Shown here: one piece after another, positions 1 to 5,800 of the stretch
How the letters are laid out: each line of letters begins with the position of its first letter
How positions within the stretch are numbered: position 1 is the stretch's first letter
Source: Acidobacteriaceae bacterium
GTDB lineage: Bacteria; Acidobacteriota; Terriglobia; Terriglobales; Acidobacteriaceae
DNA: 6,746 nucleotides
NCBI GenBank assembly: GCA_025929125.1
Contig: JAICMT010000084.1
Coordinates: 1-6,746 of the forward strand
Direction of reading: 5' to 3'
Program-made: the position numbers and the translations under genes
Notes under the pieces: model-generated
The model's database searches: none
The model's input: the letters and a program-made list of their open reading frames with translations, nothing else
Told to the model about the DNA's origin: nothing

Positions 1-546
1 GGATGGATCGCGCTCGGGCTCTCCACTGTGGGCGCGGTGCTCATAGCGCTTGGCGCTCATACGGCAACCGCTGGTGAAGGCCCTACTCTGATAGGCGACC
101 TGCTCGTCGTGCTCTCGCTTGTGATTGCGCTCGGCTGGGTTCTGCTGAACAAGCATCTGATGGAGACCCACAGCGCGATCGTGATTAGCGCCTACGGCGT
201 GCTCTGCGGCACGGTCATGCTTTGCCTGTGCGTGCCGCCTGTCTACGGCATACCGAGCTTCCATCACATCTCGCTCAAGGCATGGCTCGCCTTGGCCGCC
301 AGCGGACTGCTCTGCACTGCCACAACCACGCTGTTATGGAACTGGGGACTGACCCAGGTGCCCGCATCCGAGGCAGGCGTGCTGCTCAATATGGAGCCGC
401 TCGTCGGTTCGCTGCTGGGAGTCTTCGTCCTGCACGAGTCCCTCGGTCCCTCGGCACGCATTGGTGGCGCGCTCATTCTTGTAGCCGCAGTCCTGATCAC
501 CACAGCTTCCCGCACCCGAGTCCGGGAGCAGCTCCCTAGCACCTGA
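1..546 (+). CDS. EamA/DMT-family transporter, C-terminal part (5' end outside window)
   Basis: The frame is open from base 1 and ends at a TGA, giving 181 visible codons with no start in the window. An internal GTG at 28 is not the real start, because coding-like hydrophobic sequence precedes it. The visible part begins in what looks like the last helix of the first EamA repeat (GWIALGLSTVGAVLIALG), followed by a second repeat of about five hydrophobic helices. The stretch LWNWGLTQVPASEAGVLLN, then MEPLVGSLLGVFVLHESLG and a final GGALILVAAVLI helix, is typical of the end of the second EamA domain. Members are inner-membrane exporters or importers of amino acids, nucleotides or other metabolites. 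The substrate cannot be read from this fragment. The protein ends in a short basic cytoplasmic tail. The next gene starts 25 bp downstream on the same strand, which suggests co-transcription. Confidence 0.88.
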   Translation, partial: GWIALGLSTVGAVLIALGAHTATAGEGPTLIGDLLVVLSLVIALGWVLLNKHLMETHSAIVISAYGVLCGTVMLCLCVPPVYGIPSFHHISLKAWLALAASGLLCTATTTLLWNWGLTQVPASEAGVLLNMEPLVGSLLGVFVLHESLGPSARIGGALILVAAVLITTASRTRVREQLPST

Positions 547-571
547 TTCCTTCGCCGCTACACTGAGAGAC

Positions 572-2746
572 ATGGGCCGCTTCGCAGCGATTCTCCACAC
601 CCTGCATTGGCGACGAGGACTCCGTGCAGGATTCGCCGTGGCCAGTGCCATGCTTGTTTGCCGATGGCTGCACCAGCCCATGGGCTGGGCGGCGCTCGGA
701 GGCTTTGAGGTCGTAATCGTCGACAACGGAGGTCCCTACCGCAGCCGCCTCTACACCTTCGCCTCGGTCCTGCTCGGCGGAGCGCTTTGCGCAGCGATCG
801 GCATTCTTTCACCGGAAAACGTCGCCGCCGCAATTCTGATCAGCGCTGCCGTCTGCTTCGTCATGACCTACGCCCGGGTCGCATCGCAGCCCATCGCCAA
901 CAGCTCCGTCATCCTCATCGTTCTCTACTTCGCGGGGTTCGGCACCACGAACCACACCCCGTCCAACGCTCTGATTAGCACCGCAGCCTACATTCTGGGA
1001 GGTCTCTGGGCGGCGCTCCTCAGTCTCTTCCTCTGGCCTATCGATCCCTTTCGGCCCGCTCGCCTGGAAGTGGCCGGATGCTACGACCTGCTCGCGGGTT
1101 TTACCCGAAGCATCTCGCACGCTGCATCGCGGCACCACGCCCATGACGATGACCACACGCACGCCATCGACTTCAAGCGGCAGATTCGCCAGAAACTTGA
1201 GGCCGCACACGCTACCCTCGGCACCACCGTCGCACGCGCCCCCTCCCGCACCATCCGAGCCCGGAATCTCAATGTGCTGCTCGAAACCGCGGACATGCTC
1301 TTCGCCCTTACAGTTCGCCTGACGGAACTTGCTGAAGCCATCCCCTCTGGCCCCACCGCTGTTCCCAATTCGGAGCTGGATCACCTCGTTCACTGGCTCA
1401 GTGCCGCCGAGGATGCAATTTCCGACAACCTGCACATTCGTCCGTCAGATGGCGCCGCATCCTTTGCTCCCCGGGGTTCCCACCGTCTGGATCTGGTCCT
1501 TCGCCCCGCAGAGGAGCTCACCTCCCGCAAGGCCGCGGGAGCATTGGAACGGCATCTGATCCATGGGGAACGCGAGGCGCTCCAGAATATCGAGATCGCC
1601 TTTGACGCTCTCCGCGCCGTCTGGATCGGGATTGATCCCCGCCCGGGCAAGCTACTGGCGACAGCACCCGCGCCCGAGCTCTCCACGCCGGACTGGCTCG
1701 ATGCCCTCCAGCAGAACTGGACCACCCACTCGCTCATGATGCGGCACGCGCTGCGCGTCAGCGTGGTGGCCGCCATTGACGTTCTGATCATCCGCGCCTT
1801 CCACATCAGCCACGGATACTGGCTGGCCATGACCTCCATCATTGTGCTGCAGCCCTACGGCTTCGGAACGGTACGCCGCAGCTATCTTCGCGTGCTCGGA
1901 ACCATCGGCGGCGGACTCCTCGCGGCCCTTCTTGCGGTACTGCTGCATAATGATCCGGCAATGATCGCCGTCGTCACCGTATGCTCCGTGCTCACCCTCG
2001 CCACATATGCCGTCCACTACGGTTGGTACAGCTTCTTCCTCACGCCGACTTTTGTACTGCTCTCATTGCCCTATCAGCGCGACTGGCGCTTCGCCGGGGT
2101 CCGCGTGTTGACCACCTTTCTCGGAGGCGTTCTCGCTGTCGCGGCCATGCGACTGCTCTGGCCGGAAAACTTCTCCACTGAACTGGCGCGCCTGCTCTCC
2201 CGCTGCTCCTGTGGCGGCGCCGCCTACGTTCGTGCAGTTCTTGAGTTCTGGAACATGGCCCCGGAGAAGCGCCGCTCCGCCGAGCGCACTCTCCTGGCGC
2301 CGGCACGCCGCGCCTGTGGCCTTAGCAGTCAGGACGCCGAAGAAGCGCTCGACCGCGTACTGCTGGAGCCTCACTTCGGCAGCGCGCCCTCCATCCAGAC
2401 CGAAAGCGCGCTCACCTTCGCTACTTTCTATCGCCGTTTCGTAGCGTGCCTCACGACTCTGGCCTCGGTCGGCAGTGGCGATCCCCGCACCGTTTCTCGC
2501 CTCCAGAACATCAGCCGCCGCATAGACGCCTTGGGAACGAAACTGGCACAGGAATCCGATGCCCCGCTGGCCGAACCCTGCGGCCCACAGGGCACGCCGC
2601 CCCCTGTCACTCAGCCCGGCCCTGTCCTGGTTAACCCCTCCAGTCTCGCCGAACAGATGCTGCAGCGCATGGAGCGGCAGGCCGCTGTTCTCGAGCGCGC
2701 CGCGACATCCATCCTCACCCGCCAGCCGGTTCACGCAGGCCAGTGA
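572..2746 (+). CDS. FUSC-family inner-membrane protein (aromatic acid exporter / YccS-like)
   Basis: This 724-residue membrane protein has a duplicated plan. A first hydrophobic bundle spans residues about 18-157, followed by a soluble region at about 160-385, a second bundle at about 388-532, and a soluble tail to 724. The second bundle carries a recognisable FUSC_2 signature: RHALRVSVVAA, then GYWLAMTSIIVLQPYGFGT, then RRSYLRVLGTIGGGLLAALL. The first bundle is a diverged copy (GLRAGFAVA, GWAALGGFEVVIVDNGGPYRSRL). The family includes AaeB and YccS-type proteins, linked to efflux of aromatic acids and similar compounds. That role is by family only, and no membrane-fusion partner is visible here. 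A His/Asp-rich stretch (residues 183-197) lies in the central soluble region. The start is the ATG at 572. The purine run GAGAGA sits only 1 nt before it, so the ribosome binding site is weak and translation may depend on the upstream EamA gene 25 bp away. The C-terminus has a Pro-rich linker (about 671-689) and a helix with coiled-coil character (about 691-715). Confidence 0.9.
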   Translation: MGRFAAILHTLHWRRGLRAGFAVASAMLVCRWLHQPMGWAALGGFEVVIVDNGGPYRSRLYTFASVLLGGALCAAIGILSPENVAAAILISAAVCFVMTYARVASQPIANSSVILIVLYFAGFGTTNHTPSNALISTAAYILGGLWAALLSLFLWPIDPFRPARLEVAGCYDLLAGFTRSISHAASRHHAHDDDHTHAIDFKRQIRQKLEAAHATLGTTVARAPSRTIRARNLNVLLETADMLFALTVRLTELAEAIPSGPTAVPNSELDHLVHWLSAAEDAISDNLHIRPSDGAASFAPRGSHRLDLVLRPAEELTSRKAAGALERHLIHGEREALQNIEIAFDALRAVWIGIDPRPGKLLATAPAPELSTPDWLDALQQNWTTHSLMMRHALRVSVVAAIDVLIIRAFHISHGYWLAMTSIIVLQPYGFGTVRRSYLRVLGTIGGGLLAALLAVLLHNDPAMIAVVTVCSVLTLATYAVHYGWYSFFLTPTFVLLSLPYQRDWRFAGVRVLTTFLGGVLAVAAMRLLWPENFSTELARLLSRCSCGGAAYVRAVLEFWNMAPEKRRSAERTLLAPARRACGLSSQDAEEALDRVLLEPHFGSAPSIQTESALTFATFYRRFVACLTTLASVGSGDPRTVSRLQNISRRIDALGTKLAQESDAPLAEPCGPQGTPPPVTQPGPVLVNPSSLAEQMLQRMERQAAVLERAATSILTRQPVHAGQ

Positions 2747-2749
2747 TCT

Positions 2750-2767
2750 TGTTGCTTGGAAGCAACA
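2750..2767 (+). terminator. Hairpin just after the FUSC stop codon; possible terminator without a T-tract
   Basis: TGTTGCTT and AAGCAACA form a perfect 8-bp stem around GG (in RNA, more realistically a 6-bp stem with a 4-nt loop). It starts 3 nt after the TGA of the FUSC gene. No run of T follows, so it lacks the second half of a classical intrinsic terminator. It may instead protect the 3' end of the transcript or be a protein-binding palindrome. Confidence 0.35.
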
Positions 2768-2825
2768 TGCTCTGCGCCACGTATTCATTCCGCCAACTGC
2801 TAAGTGGGCGAGACTCAACCAGATC

Positions 2826-2837
2826 TGCAGTACTGCA
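2826..2837. promoter_or_regulatory. Perfect 12-bp palindrome TGCAGTACTGCA, candidate operator
   Basis: TGCAGTACTGCA is its own reverse complement. It lies in the non-coding gap, 21 bp upstream of the putative -35 element at 2859, where an activator or repressor site could sit. I do not recognise the regulator. The symmetry is seen directly; the role is inferred. Confidence 0.3.
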
Positions 2838-2856
2838 TGACTCGGGTCACTTTTTT
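2838..2856 (+). terminator. Weak terminator candidate: short TGAC/GTCA stem followed by six T
   Basis: TGAC (2838-2841) and GTCA (2846-2849) can pair around TCGG, and a run of six T follows after one C (2851-2856). A 4-bp stem is short for an intrinsic terminator. It is nevertheless the only stem with a T-tract downstream of the FUSC gene, about 100 nt past its stop. Confidence 0.25.
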
Positions 2857-2858
2857 AC

Positions 2859-2886
2859 TTGTGTGCCAACCGCCCTGACGTAAACT
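2859..2886 (+). promoter_or_regulatory. Candidate sigma70-type promoter in the 2747-3112 gap
   Basis: TTGTGT (2859-2864) is separated by 16 bp from TAAACT (2881-2886), which matches four of six bases of the -10 consensus. Transcription would begin around 2893, shortly before the putative TTG start at 2919. The match is moderate, and no gene of known family lies downstream on this strand before the convergent arsR gene. Confidence 0.3.
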
Positions 2887-2918
2887 GTGCCCGCTTCCCC
2901 GAAAGAGCGAGGTTCGTC

Positions 2919-3077
2919 TTGTCTGTCATCCCGTGTGTCACCCTGCTGTTCGTCGCAGCAGCTTACTGGACCACTCCTCCTGCGCCGCCCGAAAACAGCC
3001 GGCCGGAACGTCCCCGATTTTCACGATCCAAGTCGCGCCTTAGGAGCCAGGAAGTGCCCCCGGACGATTCTATTTAG
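2919..3077 (+). CDS. Putative small single-pass membrane peptide (52 codons), speculative
   Basis: A TTG at 2919 is preceded by GAGG (2909-2912) at the ideal 6-nt distance and by a plausible promoter about 30 bp further up. The predicted 52-residue product starts with a hydrophobic stretch (VIPCVTLLFVAAAYW, residues 3-17) and continues as a Pro-, Arg- and Ser-rich polar tail ending at TAG 3077. This resembles a small membrane-anchored peptide or a secretion signal with a short tail. Against it: a rare start codon, third-position G/C (32 of 52 codons) that I judge lower than in the neighbouring genes, no family I recognise, and a length that chance could give. The frame stays open upstream to a TTG at 2859, but that start would overlap the promoter. 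The ORF ends 35 bp before the convergent arsR stop. Confidence 0.25.
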   Translation: MSVIPCVTLLFVAAAYWTTPPAPPENSRPERPRFSRSKSRLRSQEVPPDDSI

Positions 3078-3112
3078 CCGCACTTGTCTACAGACTCCTT
3101 ACGGACACGGCG

Positions 3113-3460
3113 TCAGCTTTCGACGAACGTCTTCAGGCGCTCCAAAGCCTCGTCCCACTTCGCTGTGACGAATTCAAGATACTCCCGCATCTCCTCAGCC
3201 GCCTCTGGCCGGTAGGAAAAGCGCCGCTCTCTGCCCGTCCTCGAGCAACGCACCAGCCCGGCGTTCTCCAGCACCCGCAGATGCTTCGTGACCGCCTGTC
3301 GAGAGATCCGCGCATCCGCCGCCGTCTCCGTCAGCTCCGATATCGAAAGATCGCTGCCGCGGCACAGCTTTGCCACCAGCGCTAAGCGCGTCTCGTCGCC
3401 TAGAGCCGCGAAAATCTTCGCCCTTCTCCGCCGCATCGCCGCCGCTCTACCCTCCGACAT
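3113..3460 (-). CDS. ArsR-family winged-helix transcriptional regulator
   Basis: This is a 115-residue regulator when read from the ATG at 3460. It opens with IFAALGDETRLALVAKL (residues 16-32), the standard ArsR entry helix. The helix-turn-helix follows at about 38-70, with recognition helix SRQAVTKHLRVLENAGLV, and then a wing at about 71-84 (GRERRFSYRP). The C-terminal helix contains TAKWDEALERLK; a tryptophan at this place is common in ArsR proteins encoded beside SRPBCC genes. The As(III)-type ELCVCDL motif is absent, so metal sensing of that kind is unlikely. The start at 3460 has AAGG close upstream and overlaps the SRPBCC gene by 14 bp, implying translational coupling. Alternative starts are an upstream in-frame codon at 3502 and an ATG at 3436. 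The protein probably represses its own operon through the inverted repeats at 3899-3914 and 3941-3956 (inferred). Confidence 0.9.
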   Translation of the reverse strand: MSEGRAAAMRRRRAKIFAALGDETRLALVAKLCRGSDLSISELTETAADARISRQAVTKHLRVLENAGLVRCSRTGRERRFSYRPEAAEEMREYLEFVTAKWDEALERLKTFVES

Positions 3461-3896
3461 GAGCCTTGATGTTCTCCATCTGTATCGCCCAGCCCGCCTC
3501 ATTGCGCAGAAATGCCTGTTCCCTGCGACTCGCCGGCACCTTGCTGAAGCCCGATTCCGTCAGAGTCAAGAGCGTTCCACTATCTGCAGGCTCGAGGCGG
3601 AACTCCACCAGCGTCGGCTCTTCCTTCGAGTAGTCCACCGACTGGTCTACAGCATACGGATGCCAGGTGAAGGAGAACACTCTCTCCGGCTCGACTTGCC
3701 GGACCACCACCTCCCAGCGCAGGTGTTCATACCCCGGATACGTCACACGCCCCGTTGCCACCTCTCCAGGCGCAAACGGTTTATCCGCCTTCACCCGAAA
3801 CCACTGTCCAAACTCCTCGTGATCCGTGAGCGCCTTCCACACCCGGCTTACCGGCGCCTTCAGTTCAAGCCGCTTCTCGATTCTGTCATTCTTCAT
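3447..3896 (-). CDS. SRPBCC-domain protein (AHSA1 / activator of Hsp90 ATPase-like)
   Basis: The 149-residue product is one SRPBCC (START-like) fold with the usual landmarks. These are IEKRLELKAPVSRVWKALTD at the N-terminus, FGQWF at about 29-33, a VEPERVFSFTWHP strand near 68-80, and GTLLTLTESGF at about 107-117. The C-terminal helix ends with NEAGWAIQMENIKAHV. Such small proteins bind hydrophobic ligands in a central cavity; bacterial AHSA1-like members next to ArsR genes have mostly unknown ligands. The ATG at 3896 is preferred over the in-frame TTG at 3902 because AGAGG (complement of 3903-3907) lies 6 nt before the ATG but directly abuts the TTG. It is the first gene of a minus-strand operon with arsR. 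Its start and ribosome binding site lie inside the first inverted repeat. Confidence 0.9.
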   Translation of the reverse strand: MKNDRIEKRLELKAPVSRVWKALTDHEEFGQWFRVKADKPFAPGEVATGRVTYPGYEHLRWEVVVRQVEPERVFSFTWHPYAVDQSVDYSKEEPTLVEFRLEPADSGTLLTLTESGFSKVPASRREQAFLRNEAGWAIQMENIKAHVGG

Positions 3897-3898
3897 AC

Positions 3899-3914
3899 GC
3901 AACCTCTAGGTTGC
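3899..3914. promoter_or_regulatory. Operator 1 candidate, GCAACC-TCTA-GGTTGC inverted repeat
   Basis: Arms of 7 bp (GCAACCT / AGGTTGC) surround CT. After one mismatch the symmetry continues with TA on each side (3896-3917). The repeat covers the ribosome binding site of the SRPBCC gene and abuts its predicted -10 box, a classical position for repression by the ArsR protein. A second copy lies four helical turns away. Confidence 0.65.
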
Positions 3915-3944
3915 ATACTATTCCAGCCTTCAGGAAACATGCAA
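3915..3944 (-). promoter_or_regulatory. Predicted promoter of the SRPBCC-arsR operon
   Basis: Read on the minus strand, TTGCAT (complement of 3939-3944) is followed after 18 bp by TAGTAT (complement of 3915-3920). The -10 match is fair and the -35 match is weak. Transcription would start near 3908, leaving a leader of only about 12 nt that still contains AGAGG. The -35 overlaps operator 2 and the -10 touches operator 1, as expected for autorepression. Confidence 0.45.
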
Positions 3945-3956
3945 CAAATTGGTTGC
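3941..3956. promoter_or_regulatory. Operator 2 candidate, GCAACA-AATT-GGTTGC inverted repeat
   Basis: This is a near copy of operator 1: GCAAC and GTTGC arms with the same 16-bp frame, one mismatched pair (A3946/G3951) and an AATT centre. Its centre is 42 bp from that of operator 1, about four turns of DNA, so proteins on both would face the same side. A further GTTGC half-site follows at 3959-3963. It lies next to the predicted -35 of the peptidase gene, so the divergent gene could share this control. Confidence 0.6.
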
Positions 3957-3959
3957 CCG

Positions 3960-3988
3960 TTGCTCGTAGCACCGCTCTTGAGGATTAT
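3960..3988 (+). promoter_or_regulatory. Candidate promoter of the M28 peptidase gene
   Basis: TTGCTC (3960-3965), a 17-bp spacer and GATTAT (3983-3988; four of six -10 bases) precede the GTG start at 4021. The -10 lies within an odd palindrome AGGAT-T-ATCCT (3981-3991). The elements are weak matches, and operator 2 ends 3 bp upstream. Confidence 0.35.
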
Positions 3989-4020
3989 CCTGAAATCTCG
4001 AGGCCGTAAGGAGCGCACAG

Positions 4021-5667
4021 GTGAAAATCAGACTCGCAATTACATTCTTCTTTGCTGCCCTCTCGCTGTCTGCGCAGACCCCACCTGCGATCAAATCCGC
4101 TGAGGACTCGATCAGCGCCCAGGCCATTCGGGCCCACGTGCGCTTCCTCGCCGATGACCTGCTCGAAGGCCGCGGCCCCGGCGTGCGCGGCGGCGATCTC
4201 GCCGCTCAGTACATTGCCACCCAATTCGCCATCTACGGCCTCAAACCCGCCGGCGACAACGGCACCTACCTGCAGCAGGTCGAGTTCTTCGGCATGCGCA
4301 TCAAGCGCGATTCCACAACTTTCGACCTCGTGCCCACCTCCGGCTCGCCCATGGTCCTACACTTCGGCACCGACTACACCGTCGCCAATCCGCGCCACAC
4401 ACCAGTAGTCGACATCGACGCTCCCATCGTCTTCGTCGGCTTCGGCGTCAACGCCCCCGATTTCAACTGGAACGACTACGCTGGCATCGGCGTGCGTGGC
4501 AAAGTCGTCCTCATCATCGTCGGCGACCCGCCCTCTACTGACCCCAATTTCTTCGCCGGCAAGGCCCTCACCTACTACGGCCGCTGGACCTACAAGTACG
4601 AGGAAGCCGCCCGCCGCGGAGCTATCGGAGCTCTCATCATTCATCGCACCGATCTCGCCAGCTACCCCTGGGCCGTCGTCCAGAACTCATGGTCCGGCGA
4701 AAAGACGTACTTAGCCAGCGATACCAACCCGCAGGTCGCCGCCTCAGCCTGGATCACGCACGAAGTCGCCGACGAACTCTTCGCCGCCTCGAACCGGCCC
4801 GGCACCGATGCCGAGATCGAGGCCGCCGGCAAACGCGGGTTCAAAGCCGTCGAACTCCCCGTCCGTCTCAAAGCCCACATCGAATCCACCGTACGCCCCT
4901 ATAAATCCCCCAACGTTGTCGGCATCCTGCCCGGTGCGGCAACTCACCCCGATCAGGCCGTGCTCTACACCGCCCATTACGATCACCTCGGCATTGATCC
5001 CACCCTGAAAGGCGACCAGATCTTCAACGGCGCAGTCGACAACGCTACCGGCTGCGGCATTCTGCTGGAGTTGGCCCGCGCCTGGTCGACCATCAAGAAT
5101 CCACCCCACTCCGTCATCTTCGCCGCCGTCACCGCAGAGGAGCAGGGCCTGCTCGGGTCGGAGTATCTCGGCCAGCATCCACCCATTCCTGCCGGTCAGA
5201 TCGCGCTCGACCTCAACTACGACGCCATCCAGCCCTTCGGCGACCCGCTCTCCGTCACCCTTACTGGGGCCGAGCGCACCACCTTCTTCCCCATTGTCCA
5301 GAGAACCGCAAAAGCCTTCGACCTCCAGATCAACCCCGACGCCCACCCCGAGGCCGGGCTGTACTACCGATCCGACCACTTCTCGCTCGCGCGTGTCGGC
5401 ATCCCATCCTTCTCCATCGACGAGGGTACCCTCTACCGAGGCCACGATGCTGCGTGGGGTGTTGCCAAAGACGACGATTACACCGCGCACCGTTACCACA
5501 CGCCGCTGGACAACTACACTCCCGAGATGGACTTCACCGGCAACGCCAAGCTCGCGCGCTTCGGGATGACCCTCGGATGGCAGGCCCTCACAGCCCCCCG
5601 CTCCATCACCTGGCGCGCCAAAGACGAGTTCCTTTCCGCCCGCGAGAAGTCGCTTCCCACCAAATAG
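4021..5667 (+). CDS. Secreted M28-family zinc aminopeptidase with PA domain
   Basis: The 548-residue product starts at GTG 4021, with AAGGAG (4008-4013) at 7 nt. A signal peptide is clear: basic MKIR, a hydrophobic core, and probable cleavage after SLSA (residue 18). A protease-associated (PA)-like insert occupies about 130-285 (for example IVFVGFGVNAPDFNWNDYAG and GKVVLIIVGDPP). The catalytic M28 domain follows at about 297-525. The expected two-zinc ligands are in order: H319 (TAHYDHLG), bridging D340 (GAVDNATG), catalytic E373 and ligand E374 (TAEEQG), D401 (LNYDAI) and H453 (SDHFSL). The enzyme should hydrolyse N-terminal residues from peptides in the periplasm or outside the cell; the side-chain preference cannot be told. 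Length and domain order are normal for bacterial PA-M28 peptidases. It is divergent from the SRPBCC-arsR operon (124-bp gap) and 133 bp upstream of the next gene, probably as its own unit. Confidence 0.93.
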   Translation: MKIRLAITFFFAALSLSAQTPPAIKSAEDSISAQAIRAHVRFLADDLLEGRGPGVRGGDLAAQYIATQFAIYGLKPAGDNGTYLQQVEFFGMRIKRDSTTFDLVPTSGSPMVLHFGTDYTVANPRHTPVVDIDAPIVFVGFGVNAPDFNWNDYAGIGVRGKVVLIIVGDPPSTDPNFFAGKALTYYGRWTYKYEEAARRGAIGALIIHRTDLASYPWAVVQNSWSGEKTYLASDTNPQVAASAWITHEVADELFAASNRPGTDAEIEAAGKRGFKAVELPVRLKAHIESTVRPYKSPNVVGILPGAATHPDQAVLYTAHYDHLGIDPTLKGDQIFNGAVDNATGCGILLELARAWSTIKNPPHSVIFAAVTAEEQGLLGSEYLGQHPPIPAGQIALDLNYDAIQPFGDPLSVTLTGAERTTFFPIVQRTAKAFDLQINPDAHPEAGLYYRSDHFSLARVGIPSFSIDEGTLYRGHDAAWGVAKDDDYTAHRYHTPLDNYTPEMDFTGNAKLARFGMTLGWQALTAPRSITWRAKDEFLSAREKSLPTK

Positions 5668-5800
5668 CCGCTCCGCGCCCGATCAGTTCGCGCGTTCCCC
5701 TCAGCCCACGAAATCCCCCCGGGCCAGTCGTTTTGTATGCTCCTGGTGGGCGCATAGCTTTGCGATCCCCATTCCTCAACACCCAAAGAGATGAGGTCAC
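5668..5800. other. 133-bp intergenic region between the peptidase and serine hydrolase genes
   Basis: I see no strong terminator after the peptidase stop. A possible but weak promoter is TTTTGT (5731-5736) and CATAGC (5753-5758) with 16 bp between them; TATGCT at 5736-5741 is another possible -10 without a good -35. No small ORF or long repeat stands out. Confidence 0.3.

Noticed and set aside
2063..2818. Minus-strand 251-codon open frame opposite the FUSC gene 3' end
   Set aside because: It overlaps a well-supported FUSC coding region, and its product lacks recognisable domains or membrane segments.
3086..3095. GTCT-AC-AGAC inverted repeat after the arsR stop as a terminator
   Set aside because: The stem is only 4 bp with a 2-nt loop and there is no T-tract on the relevant strand, so it is too weak to call.
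2887..3168. Plus-strand 93-codon frame starting at a GTG within the gap
   Set aside because: It begins next to the putative -10, has no good ribosome binding site, has a product without recognisable features, and runs 56 bp into the convergent arsR gene.
3288..4103. Plus-strand 271-codon open frame across the arsR/SRPBCC operon and the divergent control region
   Set aside because: It is antisense to two well-recognised genes, runs through their shared promoter region and into the peptidase gene, and its product resembles no family. It is a by-product of high GC content.
4744..5499. Minus-strand 251-codon open frame opposite the M28 peptidase gene
   Set aside because: The opposite strand codes for a peptidase with every predicted catalytic residue. 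The antisense product is a low-complexity Gly/Val/Asp-rich sequence typical of shadow frames.
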